A DNA stretch of 64,000 nt, from positions 186,001-250,000 of the forward strand of contig NZ_JAGWDK010000007.1 of assembly GCF_018398875.1 (NCBI RefSeq), given 5' to 3'. The translations under genes were made by a program, and so were the position numbers. Numbering within the stretch: the first letter of the stretch is position 1; every line of letters starts with the position of its first letter. The notes under the pieces are model-generated. The model was not told the DNA's origin, searched no databases, and saw only the letters and a program-made list of their open reading frames with translations. Below are positions 1 through 11,021 of the stretch, piece after piece. This DNA comes from Bradyrhizobium sp. sGM-13 (GTDB lineage Bacteria; Pseudomonadota; Alphaproteobacteria; Rhizobiales; Xanthobacteraceae).

Positions 1-735
1 GGTCTGGCCGGTCATGAAGGTGGAGGCATCGGAGGCGAGGTACGCTACGGCGCTTGCGATTTCATCCGGCTCGCCGATCCGGCGCAGCGGCGTGGTGGCG
101 GTGCGGCGTTTGAGGAGGTCGGCGTCTTCCCACAGCGCGCGGGCGAAATCGGTTTTGACGAGGCCCGGCGCCACACAGTTGACGCGAACGCCCTTTGGGC
201 CCCATTCGCCGGCAAGGCTGCGGCAGAGTGCGAAATCCGCCGCTTTCGAAATGCCGTAGGCGCCGATCACGGTCGAGCCGCGCATGCCGCCGATGGACGA
301 GATGATCACCACCGAGCCGTTGCCGCGCTCCGCCATCTGCGGGATCGCCAGCGCGCAGAGCCAGATGTTGCTCTTGACGTTACTGCCCATGATCTTGTCG
401 AAGGCCTCGTCCTTGATATCGAGCAGCGGACCGTAATAGGGGTTCACCGCTGCGTTGCAGACGAGGATATCGACCTTGCCGTAATGTTTTGTCGTGCCCG
501 ATATCAATGCCTCTACTTCCTCGCGGCGCGAGATGTTGCAGGGGATGACATGGGCGTCGCCGCCGGCCTTTTTGATGCCTTCGGCCACTTCGTGGCAGGC
601 ATCCGCCTTGCGGCTGGAGATCACGACCTTGGCCCCGAGTTTTGCCAGCAGTTCGGCGGAGGAACGGCCGATGCCGCGGCTGGAGCCGGTGATGACGGCG
701 ACTTTTCCGGTGAGATCGAACGGGGTGTTTTTCAT
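1..735 (-). CDS. SDR family oxidoreductase (3' end outside window)
   Basis: NAD(P)-dependent short-chain dehydrogenase/reductase. The first 245 codons are visible and the C-terminus lies beyond the window edge. The Rossmann motif TGSSRGIGR is near residues 17-25, followed by the NAA motif, a catalytic Ser in VVIISSIGG and the YGISK catalytic Tyr-Lys pair. The ATG at 735 is at the family's usual distance from the dinucleotide motif. It is the last visible gene of the pimeloyl-type operon, about 155 bp after the small acyl-CoA dehydrogenase, with a palindromic intergenic repeat between them. It probably oxidises a hydroxyacyl or related alcohol intermediate; the substrate is not readable from sequence. 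Family assignment is firm, pathway role is inferred. Confidence 0.9.
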   Translation of the reverse strand, partial: MKNTPFDLTGKVAVITGSSRGIGRSSAELLAKLGAKVVISSRKADACHEVAEGIKKAGGDAHVIPCNISRREEVEALISGTTKHYGKVDILVCNAAVNPYYGPLLDIKDEAFDKIMGSNVKSNIWLCALAIPQMAERGNGSVVIISSIGGMRGSTVIGAYGISKAADFALCRSLAGEWGPKGVRVNCVAPGLVKTDFARALWEDADLLKRRTATTPLRRIGEPDEIASAVAYLASDASTFMTGQT

Positions 736-769
736 TGTTGTTGTCTCCGCATGCTGCGCACGCGCCGCT

Positions 770-873
770 GTCATCGCCCGGCCTTGTGCGCAATTGCGCA
801 CTGGGACCGGGCGATCCAGTACGCCGCGGCGTCAGTGATGATTGAAAGTTCTCTGGAATACGCGGAGGATGAC
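770..873. repeat. Intergenic inverted repeat, GTCATC...GATGAC type
   Basis: Stem-loop-forming unit between the SDR and the acyl-CoA dehydrogenase. Outer arms are GTCATCGCCCGG and a GATGAC end. The perfect 16-bp palindrome GTGCGCAATTGCGCAC sits inside it at 786-801. No coding potential. Confidence 0.6.
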
Positions 874-890
874 AGTCTGAATGCTGGGAA

Positions 891-2030
891 CTACACCAGC
901 CCACCTTCCGCGACACGGCGGAGGTGGTAGTCGGTGTCGCCGAACGTATTCTCGATCATGGTCAGGCGCTTGAAGTAGTGGCCGATCTTGGCTTCCTGGG
1001 TCATACCGATGCCGCCGTGGAGCTGGATCGACTGCTGGCCGATGAACTTTCCGGATTTCCCGATCTGCACCTTGGCAGCGGCAACCGCGGTCGCGCGCTC
1101 CTTGGCGTCTTCGAAATCGGCCGCCATGGTCGCGAACATCGACATGCTGCGGGCCTGTTCGAGGGCGACGAACATGTCGGCGGCGCGATGCTGCAGGGTC
1201 TGAAAGCTGCCGATCGGAACGCCGAACTGTTTCCGCGTCTTGAGATACTCGACGGTCGTCTTCAGCGATTCATCCATCGCACCGACGGCTTCCGCGCACA
1301 TCGCAGTGCGGGCTTCATCGACCACGCGCTCGATCAGCGGCAAGCCGTTCTCGGGATCGCCGATCGCAGCGTCGCTGCCAACCTCGACACCGGTGAAGGT
1401 GATGTCGGCGGCATGCAGCCCGTCCTGGGTCGGATAGCCCTTGCGGGTAACGCCCTTGGCATTCGCCGGCACGAGGAACACACCGATGCCCGTCTTGTCG
1501 CGCCGGCTGCCCTTGGTGCGCGCGGTCACGATCAGCGTGTCGGCATTCTCGCCGTTGAGCACGACGAATTTTTCACCGTCTATCACGTAAGCCCCGTCCT
1601 TCTTCTTGGCCGTGGTCGAGACGTCGGCGAGATCGTAGCGCGAGTTCTTCTCGAGCTGCGCGAAAGCAAAGGTCTTGCTGCCGTCGATGATCCCGGGAAT
1701 GTGCGCGGCCTTCTGCTCGGCCGAGCCGCCATGGCGCAGGAAGCCGCCGCCGATCACGACGGTGGCGAGATACGGCTCCAGCACCAGCGCCCTGCCGAGC
1801 GCTTCCATCACGATCATGGTTTCAACCGCGCCGGCGCCGAAGCCACCGTCGGCTTCCGCGAACGGCAGGCCCAACAGGCCCTGCTCGGCGAGCTTGCCCC
1901 AGACGGCCTTGCTCCAGCCGCCCTTCTCCTTCTGGTACTTCTTGCGCGCATCGAAATCGTAGGAATCGGTCAACAGACCGTCGATGCTCTCCTTGAGAAG
2001 GCGCTGCTCCTCGGACAAATCAAAATCCAT
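891..2030 (-). CDS. pimD: Acyl-CoA dehydrogenase, pimeloyl-CoA dehydrogenase small-subunit type (PimD-like)
   Basis: FAD-dependent acyl-CoA dehydrogenase of 379 aa, normal length for the family. It starts MDFDLSEEQRLLKESI, the typical N-terminal helix. The C-terminal FAD/dimer segment QLHGGIGMTQEAKIGHYFKR is present. It would introduce the alpha-beta double bond into an acyl-CoA. Its neighbour upstream is a second, larger acyl-CoA dehydrogenase, and in the R. palustris pim operon such a pair (PimC/PimD) forms the two subunits of pimeloyl-CoA dehydrogenase. That gene order is the reason for the symbol. Family is certain; the dicarboxyl-CoA substrate is inferred from context. Confidence 0.88.
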   Translation of the reverse strand: MDFDLSEEQRLLKESIDGLLTDSYDFDARKKYQKEKGGWSKAVWGKLAEQGLLGLPFAEADGGFGAGAVETMIVMEALGRALVLEPYLATVVIGGGFLRHGGSAEQKAAHIPGIIDGSKTFAFAQLEKNSRYDLADVSTTAKKKDGAYVIDGEKFVVLNGENADTLIVTARTKGSRRDKTGIGVFLVPANAKGVTRKGYPTQDGLHAADITFTGVEVGSDAAIGDPENGLPLIERVVDEARTAMCAEAVGAMDESLKTTVEYLKTRKQFGVPIGSFQTLQHRAADMFVALEQARSMSMFATMAADFEDAKERATAVAAAKVQIGKSGKFIGQQSIQLHGGIGMTQEAKIGHYFKRLTMIENTFGDTDYHLRRVAEGGLV

Positions 2031-2095
2031 GTTGTTTTCTTTCTCCGGCTAACCAAATTCGTCGTCATGCGCGGGCATCCGCGCCCCACCCTCAG

Positions 2096-2193
2096 TCGTC
2101 ATCCCCGCGAATGCGGGGATCCAGTATTCACCGGCGTTCTTCGTGAATCACGACCGCCGCGGCGTACTGGGTCCCCGCTTTCGCGGGGACGAC
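2096..2193. repeat. Intergenic inverted repeat (GTCGTC...GACGAC type)
   Basis: Two hairpin arms, GTCGTCATCCCCGC...GCGGGGATCCAGTA and TACTGGGTCCCCGC...GCGGGGACGAC, fold on themselves and also pair with each other. It fills the gap between the two dehydrogenase genes. Confidence 0.7.
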
Positions 2194-2218
2194 GTGCATT
2201 GTTGTGGCGCTACCTTGC

Positions 2219-3409
2219 CTACAGCCCTAGCACCGCCTTGGTGATGATGTTGCGCTGGATCTCGTTGGAGCCGCCGTAGATCGAGACCTTGCGGTTGTTG
2301 AAGTAGCTCGGCGCGATCTGGGCGGTCCAATCCATGGTTTCGTTGGAGGCGTCGTCGCCGTGCTCGTCGTAAGGCGCGGCGAACGGGCCGATCACTTCCA
2401 TCAGAAGTTCGGTGGTGGTCTGCTGGATTTCCGAACCCTTGATCTTCAGGACCGAAGACGCCGGGTTGGGCTTGCCCTTGCCGTGCTTGCCCTCGTCGGC
2501 AACGACGCGGAGCTGCGTCAGTTCGAGCGCCTTCAGCTCGATCTCGCAGGCCGCCAGCTTCTCGCGGAAACCCTGGTCTTCCAGTACCGGCTTGCCGTTC
2601 TGCTCGACCTTGGAGGCGAGCTCCTTGATGCGGCGCAGCCGCTCCTTGGAGACGCCGACGCGGGCGATGCCGGTGCGCTCGTTGCCGAGCAGGAACTTTG
2701 CGTAATCCCAGCCCTTGTTCTCCTCTCCGATCAGGTTCTCGACCGGCACCTCGACGTCGTCGAAGAACACTTCATTGACCTCGTGGCCGCCGTCGATGGT
2801 CTCGATCGGCCGCACCGTGACGCCCTTCGACTTCATGCTGAACACGATGAAGGAAATGCCCATCTGCTTCTTCGCTGACGTGTCGGTGCGGCACAGGCAG
2901 AAGATCATGTCGGCGTGCTGGGCCAGCGTGGTCCAGGTCTTCTGGCCGTTGATGATGTACTTGTCGCCCTTGCGCTCGGCCTTGGTCTTCAGCGAGGCGA
3001 GGTCAGAACCCGAGCCCGGCTCCGAGAAGCCCTGGCACCACCAGTCGTCGACATTGGCGATGCGCGGCAGATAATATTGCTTCTGCTTCTCGTTGCCGAA
3101 GGTGTAGATGACCGGGCCGACCATGCTGACGCCGAAGGCGAGCGGCGCCGGCGCCGGATGCATCTGCAGCTCTTCGTTGAAAATGTACTGCTGCACCGAG
3201 CTCCAGCCAGTGCCGCCATATTCCTTCGGCCAGTGCGAGACGCCCCAGCCCTTCTTGTTCAGGATGCGCCACCAGGCGACCATCTCGTCCTTGGAGAGGT
3301 GACGGCCCTCGACCATCTTGCGCCGCGTTTCCGGCGGTACGTTGTCCCTGAAGAAGGCTCTGACTTCTTCACGAAACGCGATTTCTTCCTTGCTGAAAGC
3401 GAGATCCAT
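2219..3409 (-). CDS. pimC: Acyl-CoA dehydrogenase, pimeloyl-CoA dehydrogenase large-subunit type (PimC-like)
   Basis: Acyl-CoA dehydrogenase of 396 aa with the ATG at 3409, directly preceded by a strong AGGAGGATCT ribosome-binding site; a longer reading upstream runs into a repeat and is rejected. Visible features are the mid-domain FAD/substrate segment QGFSEPGSGSDLAS followed by KTKAERKGDKYIINGQKTW, and the C-terminal IYGGSNEIQRNII signature. It catalyses the first oxidation of beta-oxidation using electron-transfer flavoprotein as acceptor. It lies between the PimA-like ligase and the PimD-like dehydrogenase, and is likely to form a heteromer with the latter. Confidence 0.9.
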   Translation of the reverse strand: MDLAFSKEEIAFREEVRAFFRDNVPPETRRKMVEGRHLSKDEMVAWWRILNKKGWGVSHWPKEYGGTGWSSVQQYIFNEELQMHPAPAPLAFGVSMVGPVIYTFGNEKQKQYYLPRIANVDDWWCQGFSEPGSGSDLASLKTKAERKGDKYIINGQKTWTTLAQHADMIFCLCRTDTSAKKQMGISFIVFSMKSKGVTVRPIETIDGGHEVNEVFFDDVEVPVENLIGEENKGWDYAKFLLGNERTGIARVGVSKERLRRIKELASKVEQNGKPVLEDQGFREKLAACEIELKALELTQLRVVADEGKHGKGKPNPASSVLKIKGSEIQQTTTELLMEVIGPFAAPYDEHGDDASNETMDWTAQIAPSYFNNRKVSIYGGSNEIQRNIITKAVLGL

Positions 3410-3466
3410 CAGATCCTCCTGTGAGCGAATGAATTGCATCCGTTGTAACGCGAAACTCTTTCTTTC

Positions 3467-3584
3467 GTCGTCCCTGCGAACGCAGGGACCCATAACCACC
3501 GGCTTCTGTAACTCGCAAAGCCGTCTCCCCAAGTGCCTCAAGCCAGGCCGCGGCGTATGGGTCCCGGCTCAAGGCCGGGACGAC
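3467..3584. repeat. Intergenic inverted repeat (GTCGTCCC...GGGACGAC type)
   Basis: Left arm GTCGTCCCTGCGAACGCAGG continues GACCCATAACCACC; right arm is TATGGGTCCC...GGGACGAC. It separates the PimA-like ligase from the PimC-like dehydrogenase. Confidence 0.75.
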
Positions 3585-3592
3585 GGCGGAGT

Positions 3593-5281
3593 TTAGGAAC
3601 GACCTCCTGATACGACTTGCTGTTTCGATGGCGCAGCCTGAGAAGGCTGCTGCATGCGCAATTCGTGGCGCGACAGCTTGCCGACCGGCGTGCGCGGCAA
3701 TTCCGTGACGAACTCGACGGCGGCCGGCAGCTCGTGCTTGCCGAGCTTGCCCGCGAGGAAGCTGCGCAGCTCATCGATGGTGAACGGCTTGGCGCTATCA
3801 CGCAGCCTGATGAAGGCTTTCGCCGCCTCGCCGCGGTAATCATCGGGAATTCCGATCACGATCACTTCCTGCACGGCAGGGTGCGTATAGATCGCCTGCT
3901 CGATCATCTGCGGATAGACGTTGAAGCCGCCGGAGATAATCATGTCCTTCTTGCGGTCGACCAGATAGAAATAGCCATCGGCGTCCATGTAGCCGATATC
4001 ACCGGTGAGAAAACGGTCGCCGACAAAGGCTTCCGCAGTTTCCTTCGGCCGGTTCCAGTATCCCTTGGTGACGTTCGGGCCGCGGATGCGGATTTCGCCG
4101 GTTTCACCCACCGGCATCAACTTGGTCGGATCCTCCAGCGACACCACGTCCATCTCGATGCCGGGCAGCATCAGGCCGATCGAGCCCGGCTTATCAGGCC
4201 CCTCCTTCGGGTGTGCGGTGCCGGGCGAGCAGGTCTCGGTCATGCCCCAACCGCTCTTCAGCTTCATGCCGACCCTCTGCTCCAGGATCCGCGCGACTTC
4301 GACCGGCAGCGGTGCGCCGCCCGAACCAACGCTGACCAGCGAGGACAGATCGCGCTTGTCGAGGTCCGGCAGCGCCGCGATCGCGATCCACATGGTCGGC
4401 ACGCCGGGGAAAAAGGTGGCGCGCTTGACCTCGATATCGCGCATCACGGCCTCGACGTCGAAACGCTGATGCAGCGAGATCAGATTACCGCGCCGGATCG
4501 ACGACAGCAGCACCACCGTCAGCGCATAGATATGGAACAGCGGCAGCACGCAGATCACGCGCTCGATCGCATTGCGCTCGGCGCGCGACGGCTTGCCCCA
4601 GACGTCGTAGATCGACACCGCCGACGTCAGATTGCCGTGGCTGAGCATCGCGCCCTTCGGCAATCCGGTGGTTCCGCCGGTATATTGCAGCAGCGCGACG
4701 TCGTCGGCCGAGATCGCGGGCCATTGCACGGGCCTTGCCGCACCGTCGGTGAATTGCTGGTAGGTGACGATTTTCGGATTAACCGGCAGCGCCGTCTGCG
4801 GCGTCCCGACCTTGCCCCAATGATCGTCCTCGCAAACGATCAGGCAATCGAGCAGTCCGTGAGCGAGAAATTTCAGCGCAGTCGGCAACAGCGCCGACAG
4901 ATTGCTTGTAACCAGCACGCGCGCGCCCGAATCCGTGAGCTTGTGCGACAGCGCGATCTCGCCATCGAGCGGCGACAGATGCACGACGCGGGCGCCGGCC
5001 TTCAGCGCACCGAAGAAACTGATCGGGTGATCGGGCGAATTGCCGAGGAACAGCGCGACCGAACTGTTCTTGCCGTACCCCGCGCGGAGGAAGGCGCTTG
5101 CGGCGGTCTCCACCAACGCTTCGAGTTCGCCGTAGCTGATCGGCCGGTCGCGGAATTCGATGGCCGGCCGCGAGGCGAACTCGGCGGCGGCTGTCGACAA
5201 TAGATCCGGCAGCGTGCCGCGCGCGATCTGATCGTCCCAGCGGACGCCTTCCGGATAGAACTGCTCGCCGGGGTGGGTCAT
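3593..5281 (-). CDS. pimA: Dicarboxylate/long-chain acyl-CoA ligase (PimA-like, AMP-forming)
   Basis: ANL-superfamily acyl-CoA synthetase, 562 aa. It activates a carboxylic acid through an acyl-adenylate to the CoA thioester. Core motifs: phosphate-binding loop YTGGTTGLPKGAM, adenine motif GWGMTETCSPG, hinge TGDIGYMDADGYFYLVDRKK, and the C-terminal catalytic lysine in LPRTPVGKLSRHEL. N-terminal residues MTHPGEQFYPEGVRWD are typical of the PimA-type group as I remember it. It sits directly after the PimF-like multifunctional gene, matching pimF-pimA order in R. palustris; there it acts on C7-C14 dicarboxylates and fatty acids. Chain-length specificity here is inferred. Confidence 0.9.
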   Translation of the reverse strand: MTHPGEQFYPEGVRWDDQIARGTLPDLLSTAAAEFASRPAIEFRDRPISYGELEALVETAASAFLRAGYGKNSSVALFLGNSPDHPISFFGALKAGARVVHLSPLDGEIALSHKLTDSGARVLVTSNLSALLPTALKFLAHGLLDCLIVCEDDHWGKVGTPQTALPVNPKIVTYQQFTDGAARPVQWPAISADDVALLQYTGGTTGLPKGAMLSHGNLTSAVSIYDVWGKPSRAERNAIERVICVLPLFHIYALTVVLLSSIRRGNLISLHQRFDVEAVMRDIEVKRATFFPGVPTMWIAIAALPDLDKRDLSSLVSVGSGGAPLPVEVARILEQRVGMKLKSGWGMTETCSPGTAHPKEGPDKPGSIGLMLPGIEMDVVSLEDPTKLMPVGETGEIRIRGPNVTKGYWNRPKETAEAFVGDRFLTGDIGYMDADGYFYLVDRKKDMIISGGFNVYPQMIEQAIYTHPAVQEVIVIGIPDDYRGEAAKAFIRLRDSAKPFTIDELRSFLAGKLGKHELPAAVEFVTELPRTPVGKLSRHELRMQQPSQAAPSKQQVVSGGRS

Positions 5282-5301
5282 GGATGCGCTCAGCGGAAGC
5301 C

Positions 5302-5401
5302 GTCATTCCGGGGCGCGCGGAGCGCGAACCCGGAATCTTGAGATTCCCCGATGCGCAATGCGCATCTGAGGTCTGGTGCTGTCGCACCATCCCGGAATGA
5401 C
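5302..5401. repeat. Intergenic inverted repeat (GTCATTCC...GGAATGAC type)
   Basis: Outer arms GTCATTCCGGGG and CCCGGAATGAC. Internal GATGCGCAATGCGCATC palindrome and a GGTGCTGTCGCACC hairpin. It lies between the PimA-like and PimF-like genes. Confidence 0.75.
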
Positions 5402-5423
5402 GTGTGGCAAGAGCAGTGACCCA

Positions 5424-7520
<2,097 letters not shown>

Positions 7521-7590
7521 GGGACTCTCCCTGGATCGTTTGTTCTTGGATACCGCCCAACTTGCGTTGAGTAGCTACGGCCATTTCATC

Positions 7591-7609
7591 AATTTCGCAC
7601 TGCGAAATT
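7591..7609. promoter_or_regulatory. Candidate IclR operator, perfect 19-bp palindrome
   Basis: AATTTCGCA-C-TGCGAAATT, both 9-bp arms exact complements, lies about 71 bp upstream of the PimF-like start and 79 bp upstream of the IclR start. The symmetry, AT-rich flanks and TTTCGCA/TGCGAAA core resemble known IclR-family sites. Binding is inferred from position. Confidence 0.6.
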
Positions 7610-7621
7610 TAATTCCACATC

Positions 7622-7660
7622 TTGACAGGGAGGGTTATTTTGAAGCACGTCCCTTGTCAA
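7622..7660. promoter_or_regulatory. Convergent TTGACA elements (divergent promoter region)
   Basis: A TTGACA hexamer occurs at 7622-7627 on the plus strand and another at 7660-7655 on the minus strand, each followed by GGGA or AGGGA, making a second inverted repeat. They could be -35 boxes of the divergent IclR and pim promoters; -10 matches are weak on both strands, so this is tentative. Confidence 0.35.
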
Positions 7661-7687
7661 CGAGCTCATCAGCAGCAGTAGCGGGTA

Positions 7688-8551
7688 ATGAAACGTCCAG
7701 GGAAGAAAGTGGCGACTGATCGCAGCTTCGTCGTCGCGCTCTCCCGCGGACTCGATGTGTTGCGCGCATTCCAACCCAATGACGGGCTTCTTGGCAATCA
7801 AGAACTCGCCGCCCGTACCAAACTGCCGAAGCCAACCATTTCCCGGCTGACTTACACCCTGACCAAACTCGGCTATCTTACACCCGTTCCGCGTTTCGAG
7901 AAGTATCAGCTCGCGCCATCAGCCATGGCGCTGGGGTATGCCGCCCTTGCCAATCTCAGCGTTCGGCATTTGTCCGAGCCTTATCGCGAAGCCCTGATGC
8001 GCGAGACCGGTGGCGCCGTGGCCGTCGGCGGGCGCGACCGTCACAGCATGATCTATTTCGGCCAGAGCCGCACCGGGCTGCTCGGTGTGCAGCTTGACGT
8101 CGGCTCACGCGTTCCGATCGCGACCACCGCGATGGGACGGGCCTATCTCTGGGCCCTGCCCGACGACGAGCGCGCCTCACTATTGCGCGAACTGCGCGAC
8201 CACTACGGCAATCGCTGGCCCAAAATGCGCGACGGCATCGAGCGCGCGGGCGAAATGCTCGCCCGTCACGGCTTCACTATCTCTGCCGGCGAATGGCAGG
8301 ACGATGTGCACGCCGTAGGTGTGCCGCTGAAGCTCAGCGACGGAACCGGACCGTATGCCTTCAATTGCGGTGCGCCCGCTTTCCGTTTCACGGAAGATCG
8401 TTTGATCAACGACATTGGACCTCGCCTTGTCACGATGGTAAGGAACATCGAAGCAGCGCTGGGCGGCGCAGCACCGCAATCAAAAAAATCAGAGAACAAG
8501 AAGTTGAAAGCAGGAGGAAGAGTTGCACGTTTGGCCGAGGGGATCAGATAG
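7688..8551 (+). CDS. IclR family transcriptional regulator
   Basis: 287 aa. N-terminal winged helix-turn-helix at about residues 10-75 (SFVVALSRGLDVLRAFQPND, then LPKPTISRLTYTLTKLGYL as the recognition region) and an IclR effector-binding domain from about residue 90 to 265 with GVQLDVGSRVPIATTAMGRAYL. It is divergent from the pim-type operon with a 167-bp shared control region holding a perfect palindrome, and lies head-to-tail with the following ABC transporter genes. It most likely senses a dicarboxylate or its CoA ester and controls one or both neighbours; the ligand is unknown. Confidence 0.92.
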   Translation: MKRPGKKVATDRSFVVALSRGLDVLRAFQPNDGLLGNQELAARTKLPKPTISRLTYTLTKLGYLTPVPRFEKYQLAPSAMALGYAALANLSVRHLSEPYREALMRETGGAVAVGGRDRHSMIYFGQSRTGLLGVQLDVGSRVPIATTAMGRAYLWALPDDERASLLRELRDHYGNRWPKMRDGIERAGEMLARHGFTISAGEWQDDVHAVGVPLKLSDGTGPYAFNCGAPAFRFTEDRLINDIGPRLVTMVRNIEAALGGAAPQSKKSENKKLKAGGRVARLAEGIR

Positions 8552-8620
8552 CCTTCACCATGACCGGCAAAAACATTTGCGCGGTCATTCCCGCTCCGTG
8601 ATCAGGGCGGGCAGGACGCG

Positions 8621-9418
8621 ATGACGCAGCCACAGCTCGCGCAGGGCAATGCTCCCCTGCTCGCGGTCCGCGACGTCAGCGTCGTGTTCGGCGGCATCAT
8701 CGCGCTCAACGGTGTGTCCTTTGACATGCATAAGGGAAACATCCTCGGGCTGATCGGACCGAACGGCGCCGGCAAGACGACACTCTTCAACTGTCTGTCC
8801 CGCCTCTATCAGCCGAGCACCGGCGACATCCTGATGGAAGGCGTCAGCATCCTGACGCGCCCGGCGCACAAGATCGCGGAGATCGGCATCGGCCGCACTT
8901 TCCAGAACGTCGCGCTGTTTCCCAATTTGTCGGTGCTCGACAACGTCCGCGTCGGCTGCCACGCGCGCTCCTCCAGCGACATCATCTCCGACTCGATCAA
9001 ACTCCCCTGGGTTCGCCGCGGCGAGGTCGAGATCAACAAGAAGGTGCAGGAGATCCTCGCCTATCTGCATCTCGAGGATGTTGCCCATACCATCGTGTCC
9101 GGGCTGCCGTTCGGCACCCAGAAGCGCGTCGAGCTGGCGCGCGCACTGGCCGCGGATCCGAAGATCCTGCTGCTCGACGAACCCGCCGGCGGCCTCAACC
9201 ATGAGGAAGTCCATGTGCTTGGTGACCTGATCAAGCGCATCAGGGACGAACGGCACATGACGGTGCTGCTGGTCGAGCACCACATGGGTCTGGTGATGTC
9301 GATCGCCGATCATGTCGTGGCGCTCAATTTCGGCCGCAAGCTTGCCGAGGGAACGCCGGCCCAGGTCCAGGCCGATCCTGACGTCATCAAGGCCTACCTG
9401 GGGAGCAAGGACCAATGA
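8621..9418 (+). CDS. livG: Branched-chain-amino-acid-type ABC transporter ATPase LivG
   Basis: 265-aa cytoplasmic ATPase of a HAAT-type uptake transporter. Walker A GPNGAGKTT is near residue 46, the Q-loop region is RTFQNVALFPN, the signature is the degenerate GLPFGTQKRVELARAL, and Walker B is ILLLDEPAGGL with switch His in LLVEHHMG. The LivG-type insertion between Walker A and signature is present. It overlaps the next gene by 4 bp (ATGA). Beside the pim-type operon and its IclR regulator, the substrate is more likely an organic acid than an amino acid; that is inference. Confidence 0.93.
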   Translation: MTQPQLAQGNAPLLAVRDVSVVFGGIIALNGVSFDMHKGNILGLIGPNGAGKTTLFNCLSRLYQPSTGDILMEGVSILTRPAHKIAEIGIGRTFQNVALFPNLSVLDNVRVGCHARSSSDIISDSIKLPWVRRGEVEINKKVQEILAYLHLEDVAHTIVSGLPFGTQKRVELARALAADPKILLLDEPAGGLNHEEVHVLGDLIKRIRDERHMTVLLVEHHMGLVMSIADHVVALNFGRKLAEGTPAQVQADPDVIKAYLGSKDQ

Positions 9419-10128
9419 CTGCGATGCTCAATGTCAGGGACCTGCGCGCCTATTACGGCCAGGTCCAGGCCCTTCACGGCCTCTCCTTCGCCCTAAACGA
9501 AGGCAGCCTCACCACGCTGCTCGGTGCCAACGGCGCCGGCAAGACCACCACCCTGCGGGCAATCTGCAACATGGTGCGCTCGACCGGCGCGATCGAGTTC
9601 GAGGGCAAGCCGCTGTCCGGCAAGTCGACCGAAAACGTCGTTCGCCTCGGTATCGCGCATGTGCCGCAGGGCCGCGGCACCTTCACCACCATGACGGTGG
9701 AGGAGAACCTGCAGCTCGGCGCCATCACCCGCACCGACAAGAAGAACATCGTCGCCGACATCGAGCGGATGTACGAGCACTTTCCCGTACTGAAGGAACG
9801 CCACACCCAGCAGGCCGGCACCCTGTCGGGCGGCGAGCAGCAGATGCTGGCGGTAGCGCGTGCGCTGATGCTGCGGCCGCGGCTGATGTTGCTGGACGAG
9901 CCGTCGTTCGGCCTCGCTCCGCTGATCGTGCGCGACCTGTTCAAGATCCTCGGCAAGATCAACCGTGAGGACAAGGTCACCATCCTCGTGGTGGAGCAGA
10001 ACGCGCAGCTCGCGCTGGAGCTCGCCGACCAGGCCTATGTGATCGAAACCGGAAAAATCGTGATGTCGGGGAACGCGAAGGAAATCGCGAGCAACGAAGA
10101 CGTCCGCAAATCCTATCTGGGCTACTGA
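9415..10128 (+). CDS. livF: ABC transporter ATPase LivF
   Basis: 237 aa, second ATPase of the same transporter. Walker A GANGAGKTTT, signature LSGGEQQMLAVARALM, Walker B LMLLDEPSFGLAP, and VVEQNAQLAL after it, which are the standard LivF landmarks. Start ATG at 9415 overlaps the livG stop, indicating translational coupling. livH follows after 12 bp. Confidence 0.94.
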   Translation: MTAMLNVRDLRAYYGQVQALHGLSFALNEGSLTTLLGANGAGKTTTLRAICNMVRSTGAIEFEGKPLSGKSTENVVRLGIAHVPQGRGTFTTMTVEENLQLGAITRTDKKNIVADIERMYEHFPVLKERHTQQAGTLSGGEQQMLAVARALMLRPRLMLLDEPSFGLAPLIVRDLFKILGKINREDKVTILVVEQNAQLALELADQAYVIETGKIVMSGNAKEIASNEDVRKSYLGY

Positions 10129-10140
10129 GGAGCTGGGACG

Positions 10141-11019
10141 ATGGAATTGTTCACCAACCAAGTCCTGGCCGGCATCGCCACGGGCGCGATCTATGCCTGT
10201 ATGGCGCTCGCGGTGGTCATGATCTACCAGGCGATCGACCATCTGAACTTCGCCCAGGGCGAAATGGCGATGTTCTCGACCTTCATCTCCTGGCAATTGA
10301 TGCAGTGGGGCGTGCCCTATTGGTGGTCGTTCCTGCTCACGCTGGCGATTTCGTTCGCCGGCGGCATCCTGATCGAACGCCTCCTGTTCAAGCCGCTTGC
10401 GAAAGCGCCGGTGCTGACCAACGTCGCCGGTTTCATCGCGCTGTTTGCGATCGTCAACTCGGTGGCCGGCCTGACCTGGGACTTCACCATCAAGCAATAT
10501 CCGACCCCGTTCGGCTCCTCGCCGTTCCTCGGCAGCCAGCTGATCTCGACCCACCAGGTCGGGATGATCGGCGTCACTCTCCTGATGCTGATCGGGCTCT
10601 ACCTGTTCTTCCAGTTCACCCGGATCGGCCTTGCCATGCGTGCAGCGGCGGCATTGCCGGAATCGGCGCGGCTGGTCGGCGTCAACACCTCCTGGATGAT
10701 CGCGCTCGGCTGGGGCATGGCCTCCGCGATCGGCGCCGTCGCCGGCATCCTGATCGCCCCGGTCGTGTTCCTCGAACCGAACATGATGGGCGGCGTGCTG
10801 GTGTACGGTTTCGCCGCTGCCGTGCTCGGCGGCCTTAGTTCGCCGCTGGGCGCCGTCATGGGCGGCTTCCTGGTCGGCGTCTTCGAAAACCTCGCCGGCA
10901 CCTACATCCCCGGCGTGGGCAATGAACTGAAACTGCCGATCGCGCTTGCGCTGATCATCACCGTCCTGGTCTTCAAACCTGCCGGTCTCTTCGGCCGAGC
11001 CATCGTCAAGCGAGTCTGA
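10141..11019 (+). CDS. livH: ABC transporter permease LivH
   Basis: 292-aa inner-membrane permease, almost entirely hydrophobic with about eight predicted membrane segments. The N-terminal GIATGAIYACMALAVVMIYQ and the family loop LNFAQGEMAMFSTF identify LivH; the conserved GLSSPLGAVMGGFLVGVFEN is near the C-terminus. Preceded by GAGGAGCTGGG as ribosome-binding site. livM starts 2 bp after its stop. Confidence 0.93.
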   Translation: MELFTNQVLAGIATGAIYACMALAVVMIYQAIDHLNFAQGEMAMFSTFISWQLMQWGVPYWWSFLLTLAISFAGGILIERLLFKPLAKAPVLTNVAGFIALFAIVNSVAGLTWDFTIKQYPTPFGSSPFLGSQLISTHQVGMIGVTLLMLIGLYLFFQFTRIGLAMRAAAALPESARLVGVNTSWMIALGWGMASAIGAVAGILIAPVVFLEPNMMGGVLVYGFAAAVLGGLSSPLGAVMGGFLVGVFENLAGTYIPGVGNELKLPIALALIITVLVFKPAGLFGRAIVKRV

Positions 11020-11021
11020 TC

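Noticed and set aside
924..2279. Long plus-strand open reading frame opposite the acyl-CoA dehydrogenase genes, with similar long antisense frames at 3617-5203, 5376-6914, 16525-18108 and 62283-63851
   Set aside because: Composition is Arg/His/Asp/Gly-rich without domain features; these are typical shadow frames opposite high-GC genes that match known families on the other strand.
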